Positions 48,211 through 56,555 of a stretch of DNA of 64,000 nt are shown one piece after another. The stretch comes from Stenotrophomonas sp. VV52. Its GTDB lineage: Bacteria; Pseudomonadota; Gammaproteobacteria; Xanthomonadales; Xanthomonadaceae. The notes under the pieces are model-generated. The model was not told the origin of the DNA. It did no database searches and worked only from the letters and a program-made list of their open reading frames with translations. Position 1 is the stretch's first letter, and each line of letters starts with the position of its first letter. The position numbers were made by a program, and so were the translations under genes. The stretch covers positions 1-64,000 of the forward strand of contig NZ_PKQQ01000013.1 of assembly GCF_002893095.1 (NCBI RefSeq), in the 5' to 3' direction.

Positions 48211-48588
48211 CCCTTGCCCCTTGATTTATCGTTTCGGGCAAGTTTACTTCACAGGATGTGGACATCAACGGGTCTGGTGCGCCCTGTCACGCCAAGCGTT
48301 TTAACTCCGGCTTGGCATTGCTGCCGGCACGCAGGAGACCCACCACTACGCGGCGGTTGCTTCGATCTTCGGATGAAGTACCTAGGTCGCCGCCGATTCG
48401 GCAGCTTGTGCCGTTGCAAGCGCACAGCGACACCAGGATTCAGTGTTGAAGGCATTCGGCTCAGCGCTATTCAAGCTGAATGCGCCATTTCACAACTACC
48501 GACGTACTAACAAGTCGGACCTGCACGAGTTGAGGCACGATTGAACGTCCCAATCGGTGCAGGTGTAACATCGACTCGGGATTGCTAC
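48211..48588. other. Non-coding stretch at the island border
   Basis: No gene, transposase remnant or clear repeat can be supported. Short open frames occur on both strands but lack ribosome-binding sites or compositional support. The base composition returns toward the high-GC norm by about 48.4 kb. Confidence 0.4.
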
Positions 48589-48616
48589 ACGGCGCCGGCC
48601 CGAAGGCAGGCGCCGT
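48589..48616 (-). terminator. Hairpin after the H1-like gene
   Basis: ACGGCGCC and GGCGCCGT form a perfect 8-bp stem with a 12-nt loop, just after the stop of the H1-like gene at 48628. There is no strong U run on the minus strand, so termination is plausible but not certain. Confidence 0.4.
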
Positions 48617-48627
48617 GCTTGACGCTA

Positions 48628-49563
48628 TTACTTGCGGGCGACGCGCTTGGCCGGGGCCTTGCGGGCCACGGTCTTGGCGGCGCGCTTGGCCGGAGCGGCC
48701 TTGCGGGCGACCGACTTGCGGGCCACGGCGGTCTTCTTGCCGACAGCCTTCTTGGTGGCGGCCGACTTGCGGGCTACGGCCTTCTTGGCGGTGGCGACCT
48801 TCTTGCCGACGGTCTTCTTGGTAGCAGCCGACTTGCGGGCGACAGCCTTCTTGGCGGTGGCGACCTTCTTGCCGACCGTCTTGCGGGCGGTGGCGGTCTT
48901 CTTGCCCACGACCTTCTTGGCGGTGGCCGACTTCTTGGCCACAGCCTTCTTGGCGGTGGCGACCTTCTTGCCGACGACCTTCTTGGCGGCAACGGTCTTC
49001 TTGCCAGCGACCTTGCGGGCGGTGGCCGACTTCTTGGCGACAGCCTTCTTCGCGGTCGCGACCTTCTTGCCCACGACCTTCTTGGCAGCGGCAGTCTTCT
49101 TGGTCACGGCCTTCTTGGCAGCGGCGGTCTTCTTGGTCACGGCCTTCTTGGCGGTGGCGACCTTCTTGCCGGCAACCTTCTTGGCGGCCTTGGTGGTCTT
49201 GGTCACGGCCTTTTCGGCGGCGGCCTTCTTCTTGGCAACCTTCTTGGTCAGCGCGGCCGCTTCGGCCTTGGCGTTGGACTTGGCCGCTTCCAGCTTCTTC
49301 TTGGCGCTGGCCAGGGTCTTGCCCACCGACTTGGCGGCCTTGTCAGCCTTCTTGGCGACGGTCTTCTCGGCCTTCTTGACGGCCTTCTTGACCTTGGCAA
49401 CCTGGGTGGTGGCGGCCTTGCGGGCGCGCTTGGCGGTCTTCTTCACCGAGGCCACCACTTCTTCAGCGGTGTGGGCGATGGTTTCGCCAACGTTCTCGGC
49501 CGTCTCTTTTACGCTGTCGACGCCCTGCGACAGGGTCGCGGTCACACCATTTCCGTTGCTCAT
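48628..49563 (-). CDS. Histone H1-like Lys/Ala-rich repeat protein
   Basis: A 311-residue, very basic protein that probably coats DNA or RNA, resembling the C-terminal domain of histone H1 and the AlgP/AlgR3 proteins of pseudomonads. Residues 1-50 are acidic to neutral ([20 protein letters not shown]). The rest is built of imperfect units with Lys, Ala, Val and Thr; [11 protein letters not shown] occurs five times. The AGGAGG and spacing before the ATG at 49563 fix the start, whereas the longer open frame upstream is a leader with strong skew. Its repeats could recombine and change length between strains. Confidence 0.85.
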   Translation of the reverse strand: MSNGNGVTATLSQGVDSVKETAENVGETIAHTAEEVVASVKKTAKRARKAATTQVAKVKKAVKKAEKTVAKKADKAAKSVGKTLASAKKKLEAAKSNAKAEAAALTKKVAKKKAAAEKAVTKTTKAAKKVAGKKVATAKKAVTKKTAAAKKAVTKKTAAAKKVVGKKVATAKKAVAKKSATARKVAGKKTVAAKKVVGKKVATAKKAVAKKSATAKKVVGKKTATARKTVGKKVATAKKAVARKSAATKKTVGKKVATAKKAVARKSAATKKAVGKKTAVARKSVARKAAPAKRAAKTVARKAPAKRVARK

Positions 49564-49658
49564 GTTGCCCTCCTGAGGGGCCTGGTCAGTGATTTCGCTG
49601 GCGATGCTATACCGGAGTTGTCCGCGGTGGAACGGTCTTGTCGCAGGTTTTGAGTCGC

Positions 49659-49686
49659 GGGTGTGGTGGGTAGGTGGGTGGTTGGG
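49659..49686 (+). promoter_or_regulatory. G-quadruplex motif upstream of the H1-like gene
   Basis: Four GGG runs (49659-49661, 49668-49670, 49676-49678, 49684-49686) are separated by loops of 6, 5 and 5 bases, matching the G3N1-7 pattern. It lies on the + strand, about 96 bp upstream of the H1-like gene's start, in a G/T-rich stretch of about 250 bp (C/A-rich on the coding strand). The effect on expression is inferred. Confidence 0.5.
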
Positions 49687-49907
49687 AACGTGTGTCGGCA
49701 GGCAGTTTTCTGAAAAGTGCTTTAAAACAGCGGTGCGGTTGGTACGAAGATGCGTGGCGGCGGTTTTGTTCGGGTGCGGCGGAGCGGTGGCGCGTGCGGC
49801 GTAATTGGTCGTTGTGTGCGATCGGTTTGTTGCCAAATTTTCTGCAAGTGCGCGGGTTTGCAGGTACGTGGACGTGTGGTGGCAGAGCGTTATTCGGTTT
49901 GAGGTCC

Positions 49908-49962
49908 ATGCGTTAAAGCGCCGATCGGCGTTATCGGCGGTCGTTTGGGAACCGACCCTACC
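49908..49962 (+). repeat. Dispersed repeat element, copy B, upstream of the DegP/DegQ-like gene
   Basis: This copy opens ATGCGTTAAAG and ends ACCGACCCTACC, like the copy in the PL6 gene at 34163-34270, and shares the intervening CGAT, GCGTT, GGCG and CGTTTGGG islands. It lacks about 50 bp of internal sequence. Together with the quadruplex it fills much of the 590-bp gap (49564-50153), which has no gene. Confidence 0.6.
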
Positions 49963-50153
49963 GGTGGATGGAGGGCTGGTTTCGGCATGCGGTTGCGACC
50001 GCGCATCGTCCGCGCGTCGCGTCCGTGCAGACCCGCACCGATGCCTGTAATCCCGCGGCCCCCCCTACCGCTCACCCCAGTTTCAGCCGTGCCGAGACAG
50101 ACTCATTCAGCTTGAATTACCGTATACCCGTCCCCCGCACCCACCGGACTCCC

Positions 50154-51581
50154 ATGCGACCGCTTCCGACCCTGCTTACGCTCGCACTTGCTGCCGCCTT
50201 CGGTGGCTTCGTCGCCTCCGCGATCAATGCCAACCTGGACAACCGTGCCGAGGCGGCGCCGGCGTCGCTGGCGATTCCGGCCACGGCCGCGCTGCCGGCC
50301 TCGGTGGCCGGGCAGCCGGTGCCGTCGCTGGCGCCGATGCTGGAACGGGTGATGCCGGCGGTGGTCAGCGTCAACACCAAGCAGGTGGTGCGGGTGCGCA
50401 ACCCCTACTTCAACGACCCGTTCTTCCGCCGCCTGTTCCCGGAAGTGCCGCAGGAACGGATCAACGAGTCGCTGGGCTCGGGCGTCATCATCGACGCGGC
50501 CGAGGGCCTGGTACTGACCAACCACCATGTGATCGACAACGCCGACGACGTGCAGGTGACCCTGTCCGACGGGCGCACGGTCAAGGCCGAGTTCCTGGGT
50601 TCGGACCGCGACACCGACGTGGCGCTGATCCGCATTCCGGCCGACAAGCTCACCGCGCTGCCGCTGGGCGACAGCGCGCAGCTGCGCGTGGGCGACTTCG
50701 TGGTGGCGATCGGCAACCCGTTCGGCTTCAGCCAGACGGTCACCTCGGGCATCGTCTCGGCGGTCGGCCGCACCGGTATCCGCGGGCTGGGCTACCAGAA
50801 CTTCATCCAGACCGACGCGTCGATCAACCCGGGTAACTCCGGCGGCGCGCTGGTCAACCTGCAGGGCCAGCTGGTCGGTATCAACACGGCCAGCTTCAAT
50901 CCGCAGGGCAGCATGGCCGGCAACATCGGGCTGGGCCTGGCCATTCCCACCAACCTGGCGCGCGACGTGGTGGACCAGCTGGTCAAGCACGGCGTGGTGG
51001 TGCGCGGCACGCTCGGGATCGAGGCACAGAACCTGACCCAGGCGCTGGCGCAGAACCTGGGCCTGAGCGAAGCGCGCGGCGCGCTGGTCACCCGCGTGCT
51101 GGCCGGTTCGGGCGCAGCGGCGGCCGGGATCAAGCCGGGCGATGTGGTGGTGGCGGCCAATGGCCAGCGGATTGACAGCGCGGTGGCGCTGCACAATGTG
51201 GAAGGCCTGCAGCCGGTGGGCAGCGCGTTGAGCCTGGACGTGCGCCGCGACGGCAAGCCGCTGCAGGTCAAGGCGACGCTGAAGGAGCAGCCGCGCGCGG
51301 TGGCGGGCGAAACCCTCGACCCGCGCCTGGCCGGTGCAACCTTTGTCGACCTGCCCGAAACACTGCGCCAGGCCGGCGACGGCGGCGTAATGGTCAGCGA
51401 GGTCAAGCGCGGCAGCCGGGCGGCCAACTCCGGGCTGGCCGCAGGCGACGTGATCATCCAGTCCAGCGTGGGCGAGTTCGCGGACCTGGCCAGCTGGCGC
51501 GCCAACTTCCAGAAGCCGCCGCAGCAGCTGGTGCTGCGCATCGTGCGCGGCAACGCACGCGGCGACCTGGTGATGCGCTGA
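50154..51581 (+). CDS. degQ: DegP/DegQ-type periplasmic serine protease
   Basis: Envelope quality-control protease of 475 residues with a signal peptide (about 1-24). The trypsin-like domain has the triad H125 (TNHHV), D155 (DTDVAL) and S229 (GNSGG), and two PDZ domains follow (about 270-370 and 385-470). The ATG at 50154 gives the leader; an earlier in-frame start at 49968 would add non-signal sequence. The symbol is by family; it could equally be called a DegP/MucD-like protein. Confidence 0.92.
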   Translation: MRPLPTLLTLALAAAFGGFVASAINANLDNRAEAAPASLAIPATAALPASVAGQPVPSLAPMLERVMPAVVSVNTKQVVRVRNPYFNDPFFRRLFPEVPQERINESLGSGVIIDAAEGLVLTNHHVIDNADDVQVTLSDGRTVKAEFLGSDRDTDVALIRIPADKLTALPLGDSAQLRVGDFVVAIGNPFGFSQTVTSGIVSAVGRTGIRGLGYQNFIQTDASINPGNSGGALVNLQGQLVGINTASFNPQGSMAGNIGLGLAIPTNLARDVVDQLVKHGVVVRGTLGIEAQNLTQALAQNLGLSEARGALVTRVLAGSGAAAAGIKPGDVVVAANGQRIDSAVALHNVEGLQPVGSALSLDVRRDGKPLQVKATLKEQPRAVAGETLDPRLAGATFVDLPETLRQAGDGGVMVSEVKRGSRAANSGLAAGDVIIQSSVGEFADLASWRANFQKPPQQLVLRIVRGNARGDLVMR

Positions 51582-51718
51582 ACCGCTCAGCCAGCCTTCG
51601 CGTGCGGATCACGCCAGCTGACACCCTCTACACCCGGTCGGTGCTATTACCTTGTGTTCGTTGCCGACGGGTTCATCCGCGGTCACCTTCCCCATCGATT
51701 ACATAACGGAGAGTCACG

Positions 51719-52084
51719 ATGAGCCCCACCAATACCGAAAACCTCAAGGAACACCTGGGCGAAGCCGGTTCGCACCTGAAGTCGGCCGCCAGCGCCGCCG
51801 GCGGTGCGATCAAGGGCGCCACCGGCGCTGCCGGTGATGAGCTGCGTATCGGCCGTGCCAACGTCAAGGCCGAGCTGTCCGACACCGCGCTGTCCGGCCT
51901 GGCCGCTGCTGAATTCGGCGGCGCCGCTGCCAAGGAGCAGGTCGACGCGCTGATGGACAAGGGCAAGGACCTGGTCGACAGCGCCGCCGAGCTGATCCGC
52001 GAGCGCCCGCTGGCCTCGTTCGGCGTGGCCTTCGCTGCAGGCTGGATCATCGCCAAGCTGGCCCGCAGCGGCGGCGACAAGTAA
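51719..52084 (+). CDS. DUF883/YqjD-like membrane protein
   Basis: A 121-residue protein with a helical, Ala-rich soluble part (about 1-88) and a C-terminal membrane helix (FGVAFAAGWIIAKLA). In E. coli YqjD binds ribosomes at the inner membrane in stationary phase; the same role is only inferred here. It begins a trio (yqjD, yqjE, yqjK-like) with gaps of 6 and -4 bp. Confidence 0.82.
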   Translation: MSPTNTENLKEHLGEAGSHLKSAASAAGGAIKGATGAAGDELRIGRANVKAELSDTALSGLAAAEFGGAAAKEQVDALMDKGKDLVDSAAELIRERPLASFGVAFAAGWIIAKLARSGGDK

Positions 52085-52090
52085 GTCGGC

Positions 52091-52597
52091 GTGAGCGATC
52101 AAGCACAGTCGACGCCCGACGGTGGAGCAACGCCTCCACCGGAGGGCGATACGGGCGCGCGCGCCGCGCCGCGCCTGGATGAAAGCATCCGCGAGGTCGG
52201 CCAGGCCGGCCGCGCCACGGTGGATTCGGCCAAGCACACGCTGCGTTCGCTGCGGCGGCTGGCCTCGTTCGAGTTCGCCCTCGCCCGCAGTGCATTTGGT
52301 CGGGCCCTGGCGTGGAGCGGGGTGGCGATTGTGTTCGGCGCCTCGGCCTGGCTGTTGCTGGCCGGCACGCTGATCGCGCTGATGCAGCGCTGGGGCCTGT
52401 CCTGGTTCCATTCGCTGCTGATCACTTCGCTGGTCAGCCTGGCCATGACCGGCTATGCGATCTGGCGGGTGTCGTTCTTCTTCCGCCACACCGGCATGCA
52501 TGCCACCCGGCGGCAGCTGGCGCGGTTGGGCCTGTTCGACGAGCCCACCGATGAGGATGTCGAAGGGCAGCCCGAACCGACGGAGCGTTCGCCATGA
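52091..52597 (+). CDS. YqjE-like phage-holin-family membrane protein
   Basis: A 168-residue protein with a GTG start, an acidic cytosolic N terminus, and two membrane helices (about 77-97 and 105-127), similar to the YqjE/DUF1469 family. It lies 6 bp after the YqjD-like gene and overlaps the next gene by 4 bp. No holin activity is implied. Confidence 0.82.
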   Translation: MSDQAQSTPDGGATPPPEGDTGARAAPRLDESIREVGQAGRATVDSAKHTLRSLRRLASFEFALARSAFGRALAWSGVAIVFGASAWLLLAGTLIALMQRWGLSWFHSLLITSLVSLAMTGYAIWRVSFFFRHTGMHATRRQLARLGLFDEPTDEDVEGQPEPTERSP

Positions 52598-53067
52598 AGT
52601 TCGAAGCGTTGCGCCACCGGGTCAAACGCGCGGAAAAGGTCGTGTCGGTCCGGGTCGACGAAACCCAGTGCAGCTGGTTCACCCTCAGCCAGGCCTGGCG
52701 CGAGGGCTGGACCCCGCTGCGCATCATCAGCGTGGGCCTGGCCGGTGGCTTCCTGGCGGGCAAGCTGGAACCGGGCGGTGCCCGCTTCCATGGCGCACGC
52801 TGGCTGCAGATGATCGGGTCGGTCTCCAATCTGCTGGCCAGTGCGCAGGCAGCGGTCGCCTCGATGCAGGCCAGCGACGCGGCCGAGACCGCCGAGCAGG
52901 CGGCCGACAAGGTCGACGAGGCCGTGGACCCCACCCCGGTCGCACCGGTGCGGACGCCGCAGCCGACCGTTGCGCCGGTGGCCACGCCGCGCGCGCAGGT
53001 CACCGCCACGCAGGAAGCGGCACAGCCGCAGCCGGCGGAAGCGGCGACGGACCTGTCCGAACGTTAG
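52594..53067 (+). CDS. YqjK-like hypothetical protein
   Basis: A 157-residue protein that completes the yqjD-E-K-like trio. The N-terminal half is helical and polar with one hydrophobic stretch (about 45-57) and the C-terminal part is a Pro/Ala/Glu-rich tail. It overlaps the YqjE-like gene by 4 bp. The assignment is from position and size, not from a strong sequence signature. Confidence 0.6.
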   Translation: MKFEALRHRVKRAEKVVSVRVDETQCSWFTLSQAWREGWTPLRIISVGLAGGFLAGKLEPGGARFHGARWLQMIGSVSNLLASAQAAVASMQASDAAETAEQAADKVDEAVDPTPVAPVRTPQPTVAPVATPRAQVTATQEAAQPQPAEAATDLSER

Positions 53068-53162
53068 TCATCGTCATCGCCCTGCCAGCGGCAGGGCGCT
53101 ACCCACACGCCATACCCACCGGCGTACCCAATAATGCGTGACCTACCCAGCGTGCGACCTGC

Positions 53163-54266
53163 ATGAGCGTTCCTGTGACCTCCCCTGCTGCCGACCTCGA
53201 CGTCGTCGCACCGCCGCCGCACGCACCGCGCCCCCGTGGCCCGATGTCGCTGGTGGTGCTGGCCTTCCTCGCTGTCTGTTTCACCTTGTGGGCCGCGCAG
53301 GACATCGTCCTGCCGATCCTGCTGGCGATGTTTTTCGCGCTGGTCGGCAACCCGATCCTGCGCTTCCTGGGCCGCCTGTGGATTCCGCGCTTCCTGGCTG
53401 CGGTGCTGGTCATTGGTGTCGGCCTGAGCGGCGCCACCGCGCTGGGCGTGCAGCTTGTGGGCCCGGCCATGGACTGGGCGCAGGAGGCGCCGCAGCAACT
53501 GCGCAAGGTGGCGCGCCAGGTACAGAACCTGACCAAGCCGGTGCAGCAGGCCAACCAGGCGGCGGAAAACTTCGCGCGCGTGGCCGGCGGCGAAAGTGCC
53601 CGGCGCGTGCAGGTGGTGCGCACCCAGCTGGACGACCCCTATAAGGTGTTGACCCGGGCGCCGCGGCTGGCCGCCTCGGTACTGGCGGTAGTGCTGCTGA
53701 CCCTGTTCTTCATGATCTACGGGCAGAACCTGCAGAAACACGCCATCGCGCTGTTCCCCAGCCGCCAGCAGCAGCGGTTTACCGCCGACATCCTGCGCTC
53801 GATCGAGCGCGAGGTGTCGCGTTATGTGCTGACCATCACCGTGATCAACGCGCTGGTCGGGCTGATTTTCTCCGGCGTACTGCTGCTGCTCGGAATCAGC
53901 CTGCAGGAGGCTCTGTTGTGGGGCACCGTGGCGGCGCTGCTGAACTTCGCGCCCTACGTGGGGCCATTGATCGGCGTGACCCTGATGCTGCTGATGGGCT
54001 TCGTGGAGTTCAGCGACCCGTTCCAGGCGATGCTGCCGGCGGCCTGCTACCTGGCCCTGCACACCATTGAAGGCCAGGTGGTGACCCCGATCGTGCTGGG
54101 CCGGCAGATGGCGATCTCGCCGCTGATCCTGATCCTGGCGCTGATGGTGTTCGGCTGGCTGTGGGGCATGATCGGCCTGCTGCTGTCGGTCCCGCTGCTG
54201 GTCTGCATCAAGCTGGTGCTGGCGCGGCTGGAAGGCACCCAGGGCTGGGCCAAGCTGCTGGAGTAA
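53163..54266 (+). CDS. AI-2E/PerM-family permease
   Basis: A 367-residue inner-membrane protein with about eight membrane segments. It has the family hallmarks: a glycine-rich first loop (DIVLPILLAMFFALVGNP), an amphipathic helical region in the middle (QQLRKVARQVQNLTKPV) and the C-terminal TPIVLGRQM and PLILILALMVFGWLWG motifs. Members export various small molecules or ions; the substrate is unknown. Not part of the YqjDEK operon by spacing (95 bp). Confidence 0.85.
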   Translation: MSVPVTSPAADLDVVAPPPHAPRPRGPMSLVVLAFLAVCFTLWAAQDIVLPILLAMFFALVGNPILRFLGRLWIPRFLAAVLVIGVGLSGATALGVQLVGPAMDWAQEAPQQLRKVARQVQNLTKPVQQANQAAENFARVAGGESARRVQVVRTQLDDPYKVLTRAPRLAASVLAVVLLTLFFMIYGQNLQKHAIALFPSRQQQRFTADILRSIEREVSRYVLTITVINALVGLIFSGVLLLLGISLQEALLWGTVAALLNFAPYVGPLIGVTLMLLMGFVEFSDPFQAMLPAACYLALHTIEGQVVTPIVLGRQMAISPLILILALMVFGWLWGMIGLLLSVPLLVCIKLVLARLEGTQGWAKLLE

Positions 54267-54269
54267 CCG

Positions 54270-54294
54270 GTAGAGCCACGCCCTGCGTGTCTGC
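54270..54294 (+). repeat. Single SMAG-like repeat
   Basis: One hairpin unit GTAGAGCCACGCCCTGCGTG followed by TCTGC, differing by one base from the arms at 30073-30141 (GTGTCT instead of GTGGCT). It falls immediately after the permease stop and 24 bp before the HAD gene. Confidence 0.75.
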
Positions 54295-54317
54295 CCCCAC
54301 AGGCGTAGAATGGCCGG

Positions 54318-55055
54318 GTGAATTTCCCAGTCCTAGCCATCACCCTCGACCTCGACGACACCCTGTGGCCGTTCGCCCCCATCGGCGCCCGCATCGACCA
54401 GGTGTTGTACGAGTGGATGCTCCAGCACAGCCCCGCCACCGCCGCGATGTACCCGGTGGCGGCGATGCGCGAACTGCGCGAGCGTTCCTTCCGCGATAAC
54501 CCGCACCTGCACTACGACCTCAGCGCGCTGCGCCGGTTGACCCTGCAGGAGGCGCTGGAGAACAGCGGGGCCGACCTGGGCCTGCTGGAACCGGCCTACG
54601 AGGCGTTCTACGCCGCGCGCAACCAGGTGGAGTGCTACCCGGATGCGATCGAGGCGCTGACCCGCATCGCCGCCCGCGTGCCGGTGGCCGCACTCAGCAA
54701 TGGCAATGCCGACCTGGCCCGGATCGGGCTGGACCACCACTTCGCCTTCCAGCTGGGCTCGCGCGAACACGGCGCAGCCAAGCCGGCCGCCAGCATCTTC
54801 CATGCCGCCTGCGAACGCTTGGGCGTGGCCCCGGCGCACGTGCTGCACGTAGGCGACCACGTGGAAATGGACGTGGTCGGCGCCATGCAGGCTGGCCTGC
54901 GCGGCTGCTGGATCAACCGCGTTGAACACACCTGGCACCATCCTTCGCTGCAGCCCGACCTGCAGTTCGACACCCTGACCGGGCTGGCCGACTGGCTCGA
55001 TGCGAATGCATCGGCGCAGGACGCCCGGCCACGAACGGAGCACGACCCCGCATGA
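54318..55055 (+). CDS. HAD-family hydrolase (YigB-like)
   Basis: A 245-residue phosphatase. HAD motifs are visible: DLDDTLWPF near the N terminus (first Asp as nucleophile), ALSNGNAD, the Lys of AAKPAASIF, and GDHVEMDVVGA. YigB-type enzymes dephosphorylate FMN and small sugar phosphates; the true substrate is unknown. The start is a GTG. It overlaps the aminopeptidase gene by 4 bp (ATGA), indicating a shared transcript. Confidence 0.87.
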   Translation: MNFPVLAITLDLDDTLWPFAPIGARIDQVLYEWMLQHSPATAAMYPVAAMRELRERSFRDNPHLHYDLSALRRLTLQEALENSGADLGLLEPAYEAFYAARNQVECYPDAIEALTRIAARVPVAALSNGNADLARIGLDHHFAFQLGSREHGAAKPAASIFHAACERLGVAPAHVLHVGDHVEMDVVGAMQAGLRGCWINRVEHTWHHPSLQPDLQFDTLTGLADWLDANASAQDARPRTEHDPA

Positions 55056-56419
55056 CCCAGATCACCGGTTTCACCACCGATTCGGCCAACGCCCTGCCGC
55101 TGCACGTGATGGATCGCGAACAGTTCGCGGCATGGCGCGCGCAGCAGGCGCCTGCACTGGTTGCCTGGCTGGACGCGCAGCACTTCAACGGCAGCGGCTG
55201 CAGCGTCGTACTGCTGCCGGGCGAGCACGGCCTGGCCGGCGCGATCGTCGGCGTGGGCGACAGCGGCGATGCCTACGCCTACGCGCATGCCCCGTTCGCA
55301 CTGCCCGAAGGCACGGTGTGGCAGCTGGCCGACGCACTGCCCGCGCCGATCGAAACCCTGCTGCACCTGGGCTGGGGCCTGGGCAGCTACCGCTTCGCAC
55401 GCTACCGCAAGCCCAACCGCGCCCCGGCGCAGCTGGTGGCCAGCCCCGCTGCCGAAGTGCGCGATGTGATCACCGCCAGCCTGCGCGTGCGCGACTGGGT
55501 CAACACGCCCACCGAAGACATGGGCCCGCAGCAGCTGGAAGATGCCGCCCGCGAACTGGCTGCCGCGCATGGCGGGCAGGTCGAGGTGATCACCGGCGAC
55601 GCACTGCTGGAGCAGAATTTCCCGGCCATCCACGCGGTGGGCCGCGCCTCGCACCGCGCGCCGCGCCTGATCGCACTGCGCTGGGGCCAGGCCGGTCGCC
55701 CGCACGTGGCGCTGGTCGGCAAGGGCGTGTGCTTCGACACCGGCGGCCTGGACATCAAGCCGGCCGACGGCATGCGCAACATGAAGAAGGACATGGGCGG
55801 CGCCGCGCACGCGCTGGCGCTGGCCGGGCTGATCATGGCGCAGGACCTGCCGGTGCAGCTGACCCTGCTGATTGCCGCGGTGGAAAACGCGATCGGGCCG
55901 GACGCGTTCCGCCCGGGCGAAGTGATCGCCACCCGCAAGGGGCTGAGCATCGAGATCGACAACACCGACGCCGAAGGTCGGCTGGTGCTGTGCGACGCGC
56001 TGACCTACGCCAGCGAGCAGAAGCCGGAGATCGTGCTGGACTTCGCCACGCTCACCGGCGCGGCGCGTATTGCACTGGGCCCGGACCTGCCGGCGCTGTT
56101 CAGCAACAACGACACGCTGGCCCAGCAGTGGCTGCAGGCCGGCGACACCACGCGTGACCCGGTGTGGCGCATGCCGCTGTGGCGCCCGTACCTGCGTTAC
56201 CTGCACAGCGGCATTGCCGACCTGGCCAATGCCGGTTCGCGCATGGCCGGTTCGGTCACTGCGGCGCTGTACCTGGAGCGCTTCATTGCCGAAGGCCAGG
56301 TGTGGGCGCACCTGGATGTGTACGCCTGGAACGATGGCGAACGCCCGGGTCGCCCGGCCGGTGGCGAGGCGCTGGCGTTGCGCTCGGCGTGGGCGATGTT
56401 GAAGGGCCGGTATCTGTAA
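55052..56419 (+). CDS. M17 leucyl aminopeptidase family protein
   Basis: Cytosolic dizinc/dimanganese aminopeptidase of 455 residues. The catalytic region has GKGVCFDTGGLDIKP (metal Lys and Asp) and the signature NTDAEGRLVL. It cleaves N-terminal residues of peptides and Cys-Gly in relatives. Length is shorter than E. coli PepA (503), mostly in the N-terminal macro domain. It is translated after the HAD gene. Confidence 0.9.
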   Translation: MTQITGFTTDSANALPLHVMDREQFAAWRAQQAPALVAWLDAQHFNGSGCSVVLLPGEHGLAGAIVGVGDSGDAYAYAHAPFALPEGTVWQLADALPAPIETLLHLGWGLGSYRFARYRKPNRAPAQLVASPAAEVRDVITASLRVRDWVNTPTEDMGPQQLEDAARELAAAHGGQVEVITGDALLEQNFPAIHAVGRASHRAPRLIALRWGQAGRPHVALVGKGVCFDTGGLDIKPADGMRNMKKDMGGAAHALALAGLIMAQDLPVQLTLLIAAVENAIGPDAFRPGEVIATRKGLSIEIDNTDAEGRLVLCDALTYASEQKPEIVLDFATLTGAARIALGPDLPALFSNNDTLAQQWLQAGDTTRDPVWRMPLWRPYLRYLHSGIADLANAGSRMAGSVTAALYLERFIAEGQVWAHLDVYAWNDGERPGRPAGGEALALRSAWAMLKGRYL

Positions 56420-56448
56420 GCGCTGGTCCTGGCATGCCTGAAAAACCG

Positions 56449-56470
56449 GATCCCCGCCTCGGCGGGGATC
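56449..56470 (+). terminator. Hairpin after the aminopeptidase gene
   Basis: GATCCCCGCC-TC-GGCGGGGATC is a 10-bp stem with a very short loop. No run of T follows, so it may act as a weak terminator or protect the 3' end. It precedes the catalase-like gene by about 85 bp. Confidence 0.45.
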
Positions 56471-56555
56471 TGCCGTTAAAGGTTGTCGAAAATGTGAATA
56501 TCGGTGTGGCGGGGGTTCTGCCACCATGCGCGTGACCCACCTTGAAGGCAGGCTC

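Noticed and set aside
48280..48330. GCGTTTTAAC and nearby inverted sequence, similar to an integron attC core
   Set aside because: Core and complementary sites do not match well, and no integrase or cassette gene is near.
49564..49836. Upstream in-frame extension of the H1-like protein
   Set aside because: The AGGAGG before 49563 fixes the start; the extension is Thr/His/Pro-rich and comes from the skewed leader.
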